Below, one piece after another: positions 43,751 through 52,506 of a stretch of DNA of 64,000 bases (its first letter is position 1; each line of letters opens with the position of its first letter). Source of the DNA: Pseudomonas sp. P8_229 (GTDB lineage Bacteria; Pseudomonadota; Gammaproteobacteria; Pseudomonadales; Pseudomonadaceae); the NCBI RefSeq assembly GCF_034008635.1, contig NZ_CP125378.1:400501-464500 (forward strand). Direction: 5' to 3'. The notes beneath the pieces are model-generated. The model did no database searches. It worked only from the letters and a program-made list of their open reading frames with translations, and was not told where the DNA came from. The position numbers were made by a program, and so were the translations under genes.

Positions 43751-45118
43751 GTGATCGAGACCCTGAACCATCTCCCGCACCCGCATGAAAGCGCGGCCGC
43801 CCTCGCCGGCCACTTCACCGATCTGGCGCCGCCGCTCAATGCCCGGCAGGCGCACCTGGAAGCGTCGCGCTGCCTGTATTGCTACGACGCGCCGTGCGTC
43901 AACGCGTGCCCAAGCGAGATCGACATTCCGTCGTTCATCCGTAATATCCACCAGGACAACGTACCCGGTGCTGCGCAGAAAATCCTCTCGGCGAACATCC
44001 TCGGCGGCAGTTGTGCGCGGGTCTGTCCGACCGAAATCCTCTGCCAGCAAGCCTGCGTGCGCAACAACGCCCAGGAATGCGCGCCGGTGCTGATCGGCCT
44101 GCTGCAACGCTACGCCGTGGACAACGCGCACTTCACCGAGCATCCGTTCCAGCGTTCGGCCAGCACCGGCAAGCGCATCGCCGTGGTCGGCGCCGGGCCG
44201 GCGGGTTTGTCCTGCGCCCACCGCAGCGCCATGCGCGGCCACGACGTGGTGATTTTCGAAGCGCGGGAGAAGGCTGGCGGCCTCAACGAATACGGGATCG
44301 CCAAGTACAAACTGGTCGACGACTACGCGCAGAAGGAGCTGGATTTCCTTCTGCAGATCGGCGGTATCGAAATCCGTCACGGGCAGAAACTCGGCGACAA
44401 CCTGACCCTCAGCGAATTGCATCAGCAGTTCGACGCGGTATTTCTCGGCCTCGGCCTCAACGCCAGCAAACAGCTCGGCCTGCCGCACGAGGACGCGCCT
44501 GGTTTACTCGCCGCCACCGACTACATCCGCGAACTGCGCCAAGCCGATGACCTGACGCAACTGCCGCTGGCCGAGCGCTGCATTGTCCTCGGTGCCGGCA
44601 ACACGGCGATCGACATGGCCGTGCAAATGGCCCGCCTCGGTGCCCGCGATGTCAATCTGGTGTATCGCCGTGGCGCGGCGGACATGGGCGCCACCGGTCA
44701 CGAACAAGACATCGCCAAAGCCAATCAGGTGCGCCTGCTGACCTGGGCGCAACCGGATGAAGTGCTGCTCGACGCGCAAGGCAAGGTGCGCGGCATGCGT
44801 TTCGCCCGCACGCACCTGGTCGACGGTCGCCTGCAAACCACAGGCGAAACCTTCGAACTGGCGGCCGACGCGATTTTCAAAGCCATCGGCCAGGCCTTCG
44901 ACAGCAGCGCCCTCGGCGACCCGCTGGCGCGCGAACTCAAGCGTCAGGGCGAACGGATTCAGGTCGATGACAACCTGCGCACCAGCATCCCCGGAGTGTA
45001 TGCCGGCGGCGACTGCACCAGCCTCGATCAGGATCTCACCGTGCAAGCGGTGCAGCATGGAAAACGCGCCGCCGAGGCGATCAACACGCAACTGATGCTC
45101 AACGTGGAGGCTGCGTAA
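43751..45118 (+). CDS. preT: NAD(P)-dependent dihydropyrimidine dehydrogenase subunit PreT (PydX)
   Basis: PreT passes electrons from NAD(P)H to PreA for reduction of uracil or thymine. The protein (455 residues) is of the GltD/small-glutamate-synthase type: N-terminal cysteine clusters for Fe-S centres (C-L-Y-C-Y-D-A-P-C-V-N-A-C-P and C-A-R-V-C-P-T-E-I-L-C), an FAD motif V-G-A-G-P-A-G-L-S (around residue 145) and an NAD(P) motif L-G-A-G-N-T-A-I-D. I prefer the GTG at 43751 with GTGAGG upstream; a GTG at 43736 adds five residues. preA starts on the next base after the stop. Confidence 0.93.
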   Translation: MIETLNHLPHPHESAAALAGHFTDLAPPLNARQAHLEASRCLYCYDAPCVNACPSEIDIPSFIRNIHQDNVPGAAQKILSANILGGSCARVCPTEILCQQACVRNNAQECAPVLIGLLQRYAVDNAHFTEHPFQRSASTGKRIAVVGAGPAGLSCAHRSAMRGHDVVIFEAREKAGGLNEYGIAKYKLVDDYAQKELDFLLQIGGIEIRHGQKLGDNLTLSELHQQFDAVFLGLGLNASKQLGLPHEDAPGLLAATDYIRELRQADDLTQLPLAERCIVLGAGNTAIDMAVQMARLGARDVNLVYRRGAADMGATGHEQDIAKANQVRLLTWAQPDEVLLDAQGKVRGMRFARTHLVDGRLQTTGETFELAADAIFKAIGQAFDSSALGDPLARELKRQGERIQVDDNLRTSIPGVYAGGDCTSLDQDLTVQAVQHGKRAAEAINTQLMLNVEAA

Positions 45119-46393
45119 ATGGCCGATCTCTCGATTGTCTTCGCCGGTATCAAAGCCCCCAACCCGTTCTGGCTGGCCTCTGCCCCGCCGACCGACAAGG
45201 CCTACAACGTGGTGCGCGCCTTCGAGGCCGGCTGGGGTGGCGTGGTCTGGAAAACCCTCGGCGAGGACCCGGCAGCGGTCAACGTCTCGTCGCGTTACTC
45301 GGCACACTACGGCAACAACCGCGAAGTGCTGGGGATCAACAACATCGAACTGATCACCGACCGCTCGCTGGAGATCAACCTGCGCGAGATCACCCAGGTG
45401 AAGAAAGACTGGCCGGATCGCGCGCTGATCGTCTCGCTGATGGTGCCGTGCGTCGAGGAATCGTGGAAACACATCCTGCCGCTGGTGGAAGCCACCGGTG
45501 CCGACGGCATCGAGCTGAATTTCGGCTGCCCCCACGGTATGCCCGAGCGCGGCATGGGCGCGGCGGTCGGTCAGGTGCCGGAGTACGTCGAGCAAGTGAC
45601 GCGCTGGTGCAAGACCTATTGCTCGCTGCCGGTGATCGTCAAACTCACGCCGAACATCACCGACATCCGCGTCGCCGCCCGCGCTGCGCATCGCGGTGGC
45701 GCCGATGCGGTGTCGCTGATCAACACCATCAATTCGATCACCAGCGTCGACCTGGAACACATGGTCGCCTTGCCCACCGTTGGCAGTAAAAGCACCCACG
45801 GCGGTTATTGCGGTTCGGCGGTGAAGCCGATTGCGCTGAACATGGTTGCCGAGATTGCCCGCGATCCGCAGACCCAGGGCCTGCCGATCTGCGGCATTGG
45901 CGGCATCGGCAGTTGGCGTGACGCGGCGGAATTCATCGCGCTCGGCAGCGGCGCAGTACAGGTATGCACGGCGGCGATGCTGCACGGTTTCCGGATTGTC
46001 GAGGAAATGAAGGACGGGCTGTCGCGGTGGATGGACAGTCAGGGCTACGCCAACATTGCCGAGTTTTCCGGGCGCGCGGTGGGCAATACCACGGACTGGA
46101 AGTACCTCGATATCAACTATCAGGTGATCGCCAAGATCGACCAAGAGGCGTGCATTGGTTGCGGGCGCTGCCACATTGCTTGCGAAGACACTTCACACCA
46201 GGCGATCAGCAGCCTGAAACAGGCGGACGGCACGCATATATATGAAGTGATCGATGATGAGTGCGTGGGCTGCAATCTGTGCCAGATCACCTGCCCGGTG
46301 GCGGACTGCATCGAGATGGTGCCAATGGAGACGGGCAAGCCGTTTCTGGACTGGAATCATGATCCGCGCAATCCGTACCATGTCTCACCTTGA
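45119..46393 (+). CDS. preA: NAD-dependent dihydropyrimidine dehydrogenase subunit PreA
   Basis: PreA carries the FMN site and reduces uracil or thymine to the dihydro form. The 424-residue protein has a dihydroorotate-dehydrogenase-like barrel (N-P-F-W-L-A-S-A-P-P near the start, then E-L-N-F-G-C-P-H-G) and two C-terminal 4Fe-4S motifs (C-I-G-C-G-R-C-H-I-A-C and C-V-G-C-N-L-C-Q-I-T-C-P). It directly abuts preT, so the two are translated together and form one enzyme. Confidence 0.96.
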   Translation: MADLSIVFAGIKAPNPFWLASAPPTDKAYNVVRAFEAGWGGVVWKTLGEDPAAVNVSSRYSAHYGNNREVLGINNIELITDRSLEINLREITQVKKDWPDRALIVSLMVPCVEESWKHILPLVEATGADGIELNFGCPHGMPERGMGAAVGQVPEYVEQVTRWCKTYCSLPVIVKLTPNITDIRVAARAAHRGGADAVSLINTINSITSVDLEHMVALPTVGSKSTHGGYCGSAVKPIALNMVAEIARDPQTQGLPICGIGGIGSWRDAAEFIALGSGAVQVCTAAMLHGFRIVEEMKDGLSRWMDSQGYANIAEFSGRAVGNTTDWKYLDINYQVIAKIDQEACIGCGRCHIACEDTSHQAISSLKQADGTHIYEVIDDECVGCNLCQITCPVADCIEMVPMETGKPFLDWNHDPRNPYHVSP

Positions 46394-46410
46394 GGCCGGT
46401 AGCGTCTGAA

Positions 46411-46557
46411 CTGACGCCTTCGCGAGCAAGCCCGCTCCCACATTGGGAATGCGTTCCCCTGTAGGAGTGAGCCTGCTCGCGAAGGGGCCAGCAGCTTCTA
46501 CATCTGGAATGCATTCCTACTGTGGGAGCGGGCTTGCTCGCGAAGGGGCCAGCAGCT
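46411..46557. repeat. REP cluster (three arms)
   Basis: Three REP arms lie in sequence: CGCGAGCAAGCCCGCTCCCA, then GTAGGAGTGAGCCTGCTCGC, then GTGGGAGCGGGCTTGCTCGC, the last two in the same orientation and from different subfamilies. They lie between convergent preA and the TetR gene. Confidence 0.9.
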
Positions 46558-46569
46558 ACACCACCAAAA

Positions 46570-47190
46570 TCAAGGCTCCAGCCCGATCCCGCGCAAAATC
46601 ACACTGGTCACCGTCTGTACCGCCCGCTCGAACTGCATGTCCGACAGCGGCTGGTGCTCATTCAGAATATTCACCTGATGATCGAAGTCGGCGTAATGCT
46701 GGGTCGAGGCCCAGATCATGTACAGCAGGCTCGACGGTTCCACCGGCAGAATCCGCTGGTCTTCGACCCACTGGCGGATCTTCGCTTCCTTCATTTTCGC
46801 CCAGTCATACAGGCTGACATCCAGCGCCTCGCCCAAGGTCGGCGCACCGTGGATGATCTCGTTGGCCCAGACCTTCGACCCGTAGGGCCGGCTGCGCGAG
46901 TGGTTCATCTTGGCGCGGATGTAGCTGCTGAGCACCACCCGTGGATCGTCGAACATCTCGAAGCACAGCGCGTCCTGCTTCCACACTTCCAGCAGGTCGA
47001 ACAGCACCGCGCTGTACAGTTCGCTTTTGGTCGAAAAGTAGTAATGCAGATTGGAACGCGGCAATTGCACTTCAGCAGCGATGTCGGCCATGGCGGTGCC
47101 GCCGAAGCCTTTTTCGGCGAAGACTTTTTCCGCCGCCAGAAGGATTTTCTCGACGTTACTGCGACGAATCTCGATCTTGTGATTGCCCAT
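46570..47190 (-). CDS. TetR-family regulator, RutR-like
   Basis: The 206-residue protein has a TetR HTH (ILLAAEKVFAEKGFGGTAMA, then LPRSNLHYYFSTKSELY) and a C-terminal ligand domain (PYGSKVWANEIIHGAPTLGE) resembling RutR, which senses pyrimidines. It lies at the end of the pyrimidine cluster, convergent to preA. It is the most likely regulator of hydA-preT-preA and the NCS1 permease (inference). Confidence 0.9.
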   Translation of the reverse strand: MGNHKIEIRRSNVEKILLAAEKVFAEKGFGGTAMADIAAEVQLPRSNLHYYFSTKSELYSAVLFDLLEVWKQDALCFEMFDDPRVVLSSYIRAKMNHSRSRPYGSKVWANEIIHGAPTLGEALDVSLYDWAKMKEAKIRQWVEDQRILPVEPSSLLYMIWASTQHYADFDHQVNILNEHQPLSDMQFERAVQTVTSVILRGIGLEP

Positions 47191-47330
47191 GTGGGCTCCC
47201 TGACAACAGCGTTGCCCAAGACTAGCACCCGCTCTGGTGCCGGAGCGACCGCTGAAACCGAAACTTCGTACAGACGCACGCGGATGAGTAAACTGGGCAC
47301 CTCTTTGTTCCTGCCTCAGAGGTATCCGCG
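47191..47330. promoter_or_regulatory. Divergent promoter region (TetR / copC)
   Basis: A 140-bp gap with no gene. GAGGTATCCGCG precedes the copC ATG. No clear copper (CopR) box could be identified by eye. Confidence 0.4.
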
Positions 47331-47693
47331 ATGCTGCTCAAGAACGTTCTGACCACCACTGCCCTGCTCGCCTCCCTGCTCGCCGCGACTTCCGTCTTCG
47401 CCCACGCCCACCTGAAAAGCCAGACGCCGGCCGCCGACAGCACCGTCGCCGCACCGGCCGACCTGCGCCTGACCTTCTCCGAAGGCGTCGAAGCCAGTTT
47501 CACCAAAGTCACCTTGACCCACGATGGCGCTCCGGTCGCGATCAAGCCGCTGAGCACCGAAGGCGACAAGAAAACCCTGATCGTCACCCCTGCTGCGCCG
47601 CTCAGCGCCGGTGAGTACAAGGTCGAATGGCACGCGGTGTCGGTCGATACGCACAAGAGCGAAGGCGGCTATCAGTTCAAAGTCGGCCAGTAA
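47331..47693 (+). CDS. copC: CopC periplasmic copper-binding protein
   Basis: CopC binds copper in the periplasm and works with CopD in copper handling. The 120-residue precursor has a signal peptide (MLLKNVLTTTALLASLLAAT, cleavage after F-A), giving a mature N-terminus H-A-H-L-K-S whose histidine is the Cu(II) ligand. The rest follows the family (LRLTFSEGVE, YKVEWHAVSVDTHKSEGGY). It lacks a methionine-rich loop, so it should bind only Cu(II). Starts the copCD operon. Confidence 0.95.
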   Translation: MLLKNVLTTTALLASLLAATSVFAHAHLKSQTPAADSTVAAPADLRLTFSEGVEASFTKVTLTHDGAPVAIKPLSTEGDKKTLIVTPAAPLSAGEYKVEWHAVSVDTHKSEGGYQFKVGQ

Positions 47694-47696
47694 TTC

Positions 47697-48554
47697 ATGA
47701 GTGAAGCGCTGGTGCTGTGCCGCTTTGTGCATTTCAGCGCGGTGTTGATGCTGTTCGGCGTCTGGCTGTTTCGGCCGCTGCTGCTCAAGGCGCCAGTGCC
47801 GACACTGGATCGGCATCTGGCACGACTCGCGCGCTGGCTGACGACGATTGCGCTACTCAGCGGCGGCACCTGGGCGCTGTTGATCACCGCGAGCATGGCC
47901 GGTTCGGCGGCGGCCGCATTCGATCCGGACACACTGGTGCTGGTACTCGGCAACACCTTTTTTGGTCAGGTCTGGCGTTGGCATCTGCTGATCAACGCGC
48001 TCTTGCTGGCGTTGCTGTTCACGCCGTGGCGTTCGAGCGCACCGTTGCGTCTGGGCTTGAGTGCGCTGTTGTTGGCGACGCTGGCGCCGGTCGGTCACGG
48101 CGCAATGCTCGATGGCCTCAGCGGGCAACTGCTGATCCTCAACCAGATCATTCACCTGACGTGCGTAGCCGCATGGCTCGGTGGTTTGTTGCTGCTGGTG
48201 CTGATTTTGCGCCAGCCAGGTGAGCCGATGAGCCGGATCCTGCAGCGCTTCAGCGGTGTCGGTTACGCGGTCGTCGCAGGCCTGCTGCTCACCGGGCTGA
48301 TCAACGTCCGCGTGCTCACCGGCCAATGGTGGCCGACGCCTCTGTTCAGCGGTTTTGCCCTGATTCTGCTGATCAAGGCCACGCTGGTGCTGGGCATGCT
48401 CGCACTGGCGCTGTTCAACCGCTTGCGGATTGATGATTGCCAGCAGCGCATGGCCGCTCTCAAGCGCAGTGTGGTGCTGGAATGGATGCTGGGGATGGGT
48501 GCTGTTGCAGCCGTTTCGCTGCTGGGCACCCTGCCGCCGATGATTTCCGCCTGA
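47697..48554 (+). CDS. copD: CopD inner-membrane copper protein
   Basis: The 285-residue protein has eight hydrophobic segments and the family features LCRFVHFSAVLMLFGVWLF at the N-terminus, QIIHLTCVAAWLGGLLLL and RILQRFSGVGYAVV. CopD is thought to move copper across the inner membrane from CopC. It begins four bases after the copC stop. Confidence 0.93.
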   Translation: MSEALVLCRFVHFSAVLMLFGVWLFRPLLLKAPVPTLDRHLARLARWLTTIALLSGGTWALLITASMAGSAAAAFDPDTLVLVLGNTFFGQVWRWHLLINALLLALLFTPWRSSAPLRLGLSALLLATLAPVGHGAMLDGLSGQLLILNQIIHLTCVAAWLGGLLLLVLILRQPGEPMSRILQRFSGVGYAVVAGLLLTGLINVRVLTGQWWPTPLFSGFALILLIKATLVLGMLALALFNRLRIDDCQQRMAALKRSVVLEWMLGMGAVAAVSLLGTLPPMISA

Positions 48555-48567
48555 ACACAGCTCAAAC

Positions 48568-48657
48568 TGTGGGAGCGGGCTTGCTCGCGAATGCGGCGTG
48601 TCAGATACGCAAATATCAACTGACACACCGCGTTCGCGAGCAAGCCCGCTCCCACAG
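48568..48657. repeat. REPIN
   Basis: Arms GTGGGAGCGGGCTTGCTCGC and GCGAGCAAGCCCGCTCCCAC between convergent copD and the HlyD gene. Confidence 0.92.
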
Positions 48658-48670
48658 GGTTATGAGTTGA

Positions 48671-49813
48671 TCAGTGCGGTTGCGTATCGCCTTTGGAAGT
48701 ATCAATACTCACCACCACCGACATCCCCGGGCGCAAGCGTTCCTCTTCCTGCTGATCCGGGTCGATGGTGATCCGTACCGGCACCCGTTGGGCGATTTTC
48801 ACGAAGTTGCCGGTGGCGTTGTCGGCCTGCAACAGGGCGAACTCCGAACCGGTGCCGGGCGAAATGTGCTGCACATGGCCGGTGAACTTGCGGTGGTTCA
48901 AGGCATCGACAGTGAAGCGCACCGGTTGCCCGACGCGCACGTTGTCCATCTGGGTTTCCTTCATGTTGGCGATCACCCATTTCTGGTTCGGCACCAGCGC
49001 CATCAACTGCGCCCCGGAGTTGACGTAAGCGCCTAGGCGCACACCGATCTGCCCGAGCTGGCCATCACGCGGGGCGACGATGCGGGTGTTCGACAAATCG
49101 ATCCGCGCCAGTTGCACCGCCGCTTCGGCACTGGCCACCGCCGCTTCCAGCGAGCCACGATTGACGATCACCGTTTGCAGGTCCTGACGGGCGATTTCCA
49201 GATTGGCCTTGGCTTGCGCCACAGCGGCGATGCCTTGCGCGTTGGCAGCCAGGGCCACATCCATTTCGCGTTTGGACACCGAGCCGTCACTCACCAACTC
49301 CTTGTTGCGCCGCAGGTCCGCCTCGCTTTTGCGCAACTGGGCCTCACTGTCGGCAACCACCGCCTGGCGCAATTTGATTGTCGCTTCGGCGCTGTTGCGC
49401 TGCTGCACCACATTTGCCAGCGAGGCCTTCTGCACCGCCAGTTGCGCCAGTGCCTGATCGAGGTGCTGCTGATAAATCCGGTCGTCCAGGCGCACCAGCA
49501 AATCGCCGGCCTTGACGAACTGGAAGTCCTGCACCGGTACTTCATACACATAGCCGCTGAGCTGTGGCCCGATGATCGTCACCTGCCCGCGCACCAGGGC
49601 GTTTTCGGTGGTCTCGACCGCACTGCTGAACGGTGGCAGTTGCCAGGCGTACAGCACGATCAGCACGCCGACGATGGCAATCGCGGCAAAACCCAGCGAC
49701 GAGATGATCCGCACCCGCAGCGAGCGCGGCTCGGTGTTCGGCGAGGACGGCGGCGCCACGCCTTCCGGGGTGGCAGCGATGGCGTTGGTGGTTGTGGTGG
49801 TCGGTTCGGTCAT
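48671..49813 (-). CDS. HlyD/EmrA-type membrane fusion protein
   Basis: The 380-residue periplasmic adaptor has a single N-terminal membrane helix (about residues 35-55), lipoyl half-motifs (VTIIGPQLSGYVYEVPVQDF, RIVAPRDGQLGQIGVRLGAY), a long coiled-coil hairpin (about 110-225) and a beta-barrel. It links an MFS pump to an outer-membrane channel for drug export. It follows the MFS gene in the operon, with a 4-base overlap. No outer-membrane TolC-type gene is adjacent. Confidence 0.92.
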   Translation of the reverse strand: MTEPTTTTTNAIAATPEGVAPPSSPNTEPRSLRVRIISSLGFAAIAIVGVLIVLYAWQLPPFSSAVETTENALVRGQVTIIGPQLSGYVYEVPVQDFQFVKAGDLLVRLDDRIYQQHLDQALAQLAVQKASLANVVQQRNSAEATIKLRQAVVADSEAQLRKSEADLRRNKELVSDGSVSKREMDVALAANAQGIAAVAQAKANLEIARQDLQTVIVNRGSLEAAVASAEAAVQLARIDLSNTRIVAPRDGQLGQIGVRLGAYVNSGAQLMALVPNQKWVIANMKETQMDNVRVGQPVRFTVDALNHRKFTGHVQHISPGTGSEFALLQADNATGNFVKIAQRVPVRITIDPDQQEEERLRPGMSVVVSIDTSKGDTQPH

Positions 49814-51465
49814 GAAGTAGCGGCACCGCTAGAAGGTACGGAAGGCGCAGGGTCGACGGCTTTGGTGGTGCTCATCAGCCACAGCGCACGAATGGAAAGC
49901 CAGATCATGGTCAGCACCGCAATCACGGCGATCAGCATGAATACATCGTTGTAGGCCAGCACGTTGGCTTCGCGGGTCGCGGCATTCGACAGGCTGCGAA
50001 TCCCGGCCAGGTTGCGCAGGCTCGGGTCGGCCAGCAAGGAGCCATAAGCCGATCCGCCGCTCTGCACACGGGCGGCAACCAGCGGGTCGGACAGGGTCAG
50101 GTGCTCGACGAGGTGGCTGGAATGGAATTTCTCGCGCGCGATCTGGAACGTGCCCAACAGCGCCGCGCCCAGCAAGCCGCCGAGGTTGTTGCAGATCCCG
50201 AACAACACCGAAAAACTCACCAGATTGCGCGGATTGGTCAACACGTTGCGGGTGCCGAAGACCATGGTCGGGCCGAGGAAAAACGTGCTGCCGAAGGCCA
50301 GGAGGAACTGGCTGAAGTACAGGTTCGCCGGGCGGGTCAGGTTGTTGGAGAAACTGTCCATCACCGAGCCGGTGGCCATCAGCGCCAGCGAGATGATCAG
50401 CGGCATCAGCAGGTGCTTGGGGTCGATGGTCAGCGCGCTGGTCGCCAACCCGGCGATGCTGCCGATCAGCATCACCACGTACAGGCTGTGCAACTGCTCG
50501 TAGCCCATGTTCAGGTTCTGCATGAAACCGACCGCGCCGGTGGACTGCTCCGAGGTGACCATGCGAATCAGGGTCACCGCCAACGCCAGGCGGATCATCG
50601 TGCCGCTGCCGAGCCAACGGGTCATCAACATCGGGTTGCTGCGGTTATGCTCAATGGCCAGGCCGGCGAGGATCAAGGCAATCGAGGCAGCGAGCGCGTA
50701 GCCAATCCAGTCGGCTTCCAGCCACCAGTCGATGCGCCCCAGTGACAGCACCGCGCAGAGCAGTGCCACGCCGCTGGCGAGGATCGCAAAGGTGAGGAAA
50801 TCCAGCGGTTCGAAAGTTTTGAAACGGTCACCCGGCGGCAACTTGAGCATCAGCACGCAGCCCAGCGACAGCAAGGCCATGCCTAGCTCGAACAGGTACA
50901 AGCCGCGCCATTCAGCGATCTGCAACAGGTCTTCGGAAAACAATCGCGCCAGCGGCAGAGCCAGTTGCGAGGCGCCAAGCCCCAGCACCAGCGCCTTCAA
51001 CCGCCACTTGGCCGGAAACGCCTGGACCATGTAATACAGGCCCAACGAACTCAAGGCGGCACCGACCATGCCGTGGGCCGCACGCACTGCGATGGCCGAA
51101 CTCAGGTCGTTGACGAACAGATGGCCGAAAGTCACCAGCGCATACAGCACCAGAAACACCTCGGTGAATGCGCGCAGGCCGAACTGCTGGCGAAACTTCA
51201 CCAGCAGCAGGTTCATCGAGACGTTGGTCATCACATACGCGGCCGGTAGCCAGGCCATCTCCGCGGTGGTCGCGCCCAGCGCGCCTTGCAGGTAAGGCAG
51301 GTTGGCGACCACCAGCGAGTTGCCCAAACCACCGGTCACCGCCACCAGCAGCCCAACCAGCGCATAGGCCAGGCGCTTGCGGCTGGAATGCAGCGGCGTC
51401 GATGGGGAACCAGGCAGACTGGGCTTCTCGTGAGGCTGCCAGTTGCGCGGGGCGTATTGATCCAT
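49810..51465 (-). CDS. DHA2-family MFS efflux pump (EmrB-like)
   Basis: The 551-residue protein has about 14 membrane segments (LAYALVGLLVAVTGGLGNSL at the start, VLMLIAVIAVLTMIWL near the end) as in the DHA2 family of proton-coupled drug exporters. It has a longer N-terminal cytoplasmic part than usual (about 30 residues). It is the first gene of a two-gene operon, with the fusion protein second, the reverse of the usual emrAB order. Substrate unknown. Confidence 0.92.
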   Translation of the reverse strand: MDQYAPRNWQPHEKPSLPGSPSTPLHSSRKRLAYALVGLLVAVTGGLGNSLVVANLPYLQGALGATTAEMAWLPAAYVMTNVSMNLLLVKFRQQFGLRAFTEVFLVLYALVTFGHLFVNDLSSAIAVRAAHGMVGAALSSLGLYYMVQAFPAKWRLKALVLGLGASQLALPLARLFSEDLLQIAEWRGLYLFELGMALLSLGCVLMLKLPPGDRFKTFEPLDFLTFAILASGVALLCAVLSLGRIDWWLEADWIGYALAASIALILAGLAIEHNRSNPMLMTRWLGSGTMIRLALAVTLIRMVTSEQSTGAVGFMQNLNMGYEQLHSLYVVMLIGSIAGLATSALTIDPKHLLMPLIISLALMATGSVMDSFSNNLTRPANLYFSQFLLAFGSTFFLGPTMVFGTRNVLTNPRNLVSFSVLFGICNNLGGLLGAALLGTFQIAREKFHSSHLVEHLTLSDPLVAARVQSGGSAYGSLLADPSLRNLAGIRSLSNAATREANVLAYNDVFMLIAVIAVLTMIWLSIRALWLMSTTKAVDPAPSVPSSGAATS

Positions 51466-51696
51466 TGAATGGCCTTGTGCTGGAGATGACTGAAGTTTGC
51501 CGCAAAATCATCGGTTTCACACTCATCCGGAGCAAGCCCGCTCCCACCGGGATGTGCACATAGTTTAATTCGTAAGAATTGTTTAAAGGAACGTTTCATT
51601 AGGTACGCACAAACGCATCCGAAAGCGAGTTTCATGCGCAAGGACCAGATCGTGCTGACCGAGAAGAATCCGTTGATCGATTGAGCTGCAACCTTT
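51466..51696. other. Intergenic region with a short remnant reading frame
   Basis: The gap upstream of the MFS gene has a partial REP arm (GGAGCAAGCCCGCTCCCAC, about 51531-51549), an inverted repeat AATTC-GTAA-GAATT (51567-51580) and, on the plus strand, a short open stretch up to 51684 (MRKDQIVLTEKNPLID) that looks like the tail of a lost gene. Promoter of the MFS operon is expected here. Confidence 0.4.
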
Positions 51697-52497
51697 TCAG
51701 GCGCGCAGCAACATATAACCGGCGACCACCAGACACACACTGGCAAACCCAACCTGCAACGCCCGCGCCGGAACCCGGGCGCACAGTTTGCGGCCGATGA
51801 TCATGCCGACCACGCTGGCCACGATAAACGCCGCACCCTGTGCGTCAATCCGCACGCCTGCGTGAAACGATCCGATCACGCCAATCACTGAAATCAGGCT
51901 GATCACCATCAGCGACGTCGCAACGATCCCGCGCATCTGCACATCGGTCAGTTGCTTGAACGCCGGCACGATCAGGAAGCCGCCGCCGACGCCGAGCAAC
52001 CCCGAAACCACGCCTGTCACCGCACCCAATGCCGCGAGGGTCGCGGTGCATTTGGCGGTCCAGTCGAAACGACCGGTCTGCTCGTTGAGCATGCAGTTCT
52101 TCTGCCCCCAGCTCGCGTGACCGTGATCGCTCGGCCCCTCCTGCTGGCGCTCACGGCGCAACATCCGCCAGGCGACCATGACCATCAGCAGGCTGAAGAG
52201 GATCATCAGGATTTTCTCCGGCAACTGGTGCGCAAAGTAGATGCCCAACGGCGAAAACACCGCGCCGAGCGCGGCAATCAGCAGCGCCGCGCGATAGCGC
52301 ACCAGACCATGACGCAAACCGTCGATCGCCCCGACCGCCGCCGCACTGCCCACGGCGAACAACGCCACGGGCGCGGCCTGGGTCATGCTCCAACCCAGGC
52401 CGAGCACCAGCGCCGGCACCGCGAGAATCCCGCCGCCCGCCCCGGTCAGCCCGAGAATCAACCCCATCACCACGCCAAACAGACTTGCCAGCAACAT
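51697..52497 (-). CDS. TauE/SafE-family sulfite/sulfoacetate exporter-like protein
   Basis: The 266-residue inner-membrane protein has 7-8 hydrophobic segments in two related halves, with the family elements LGLTGAGGGILAVPALVLGL (residues about 15-34) and VVSGLLGVGGGFLIVPAF. TauE/SafE proteins move sulfite or related organosulfur anions. It starts nine bases after the sulfide:quinone oxidoreductase stop on the same strand, so it probably exports sulfite or thiosulfate formed during sulfide oxidation (inference). Confidence 0.9.
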   Translation of the reverse strand: MLLASLFGVVMGLILGLTGAGGGILAVPALVLGLGWSMTQAAPVALFAVGSAAAVGAIDGLRHGLVRYRAALLIAALGAVFSPLGIYFAHQLPEKILMILFSLLMVMVAWRMLRRERQQEGPSDHGHASWGQKNCMLNEQTGRFDWTAKCTATLAALGAVTGVVSGLLGVGGGFLIVPAFKQLTDVQMRGIVATSLMVISLISVIGVIGSFHAGVRIDAQGAAFIVASVVGMIIGRKLCARVPARALQVGFASVCLVVAGYMLLRA

Positions 52498-52506
52498 AGG
52501 GAGTTC

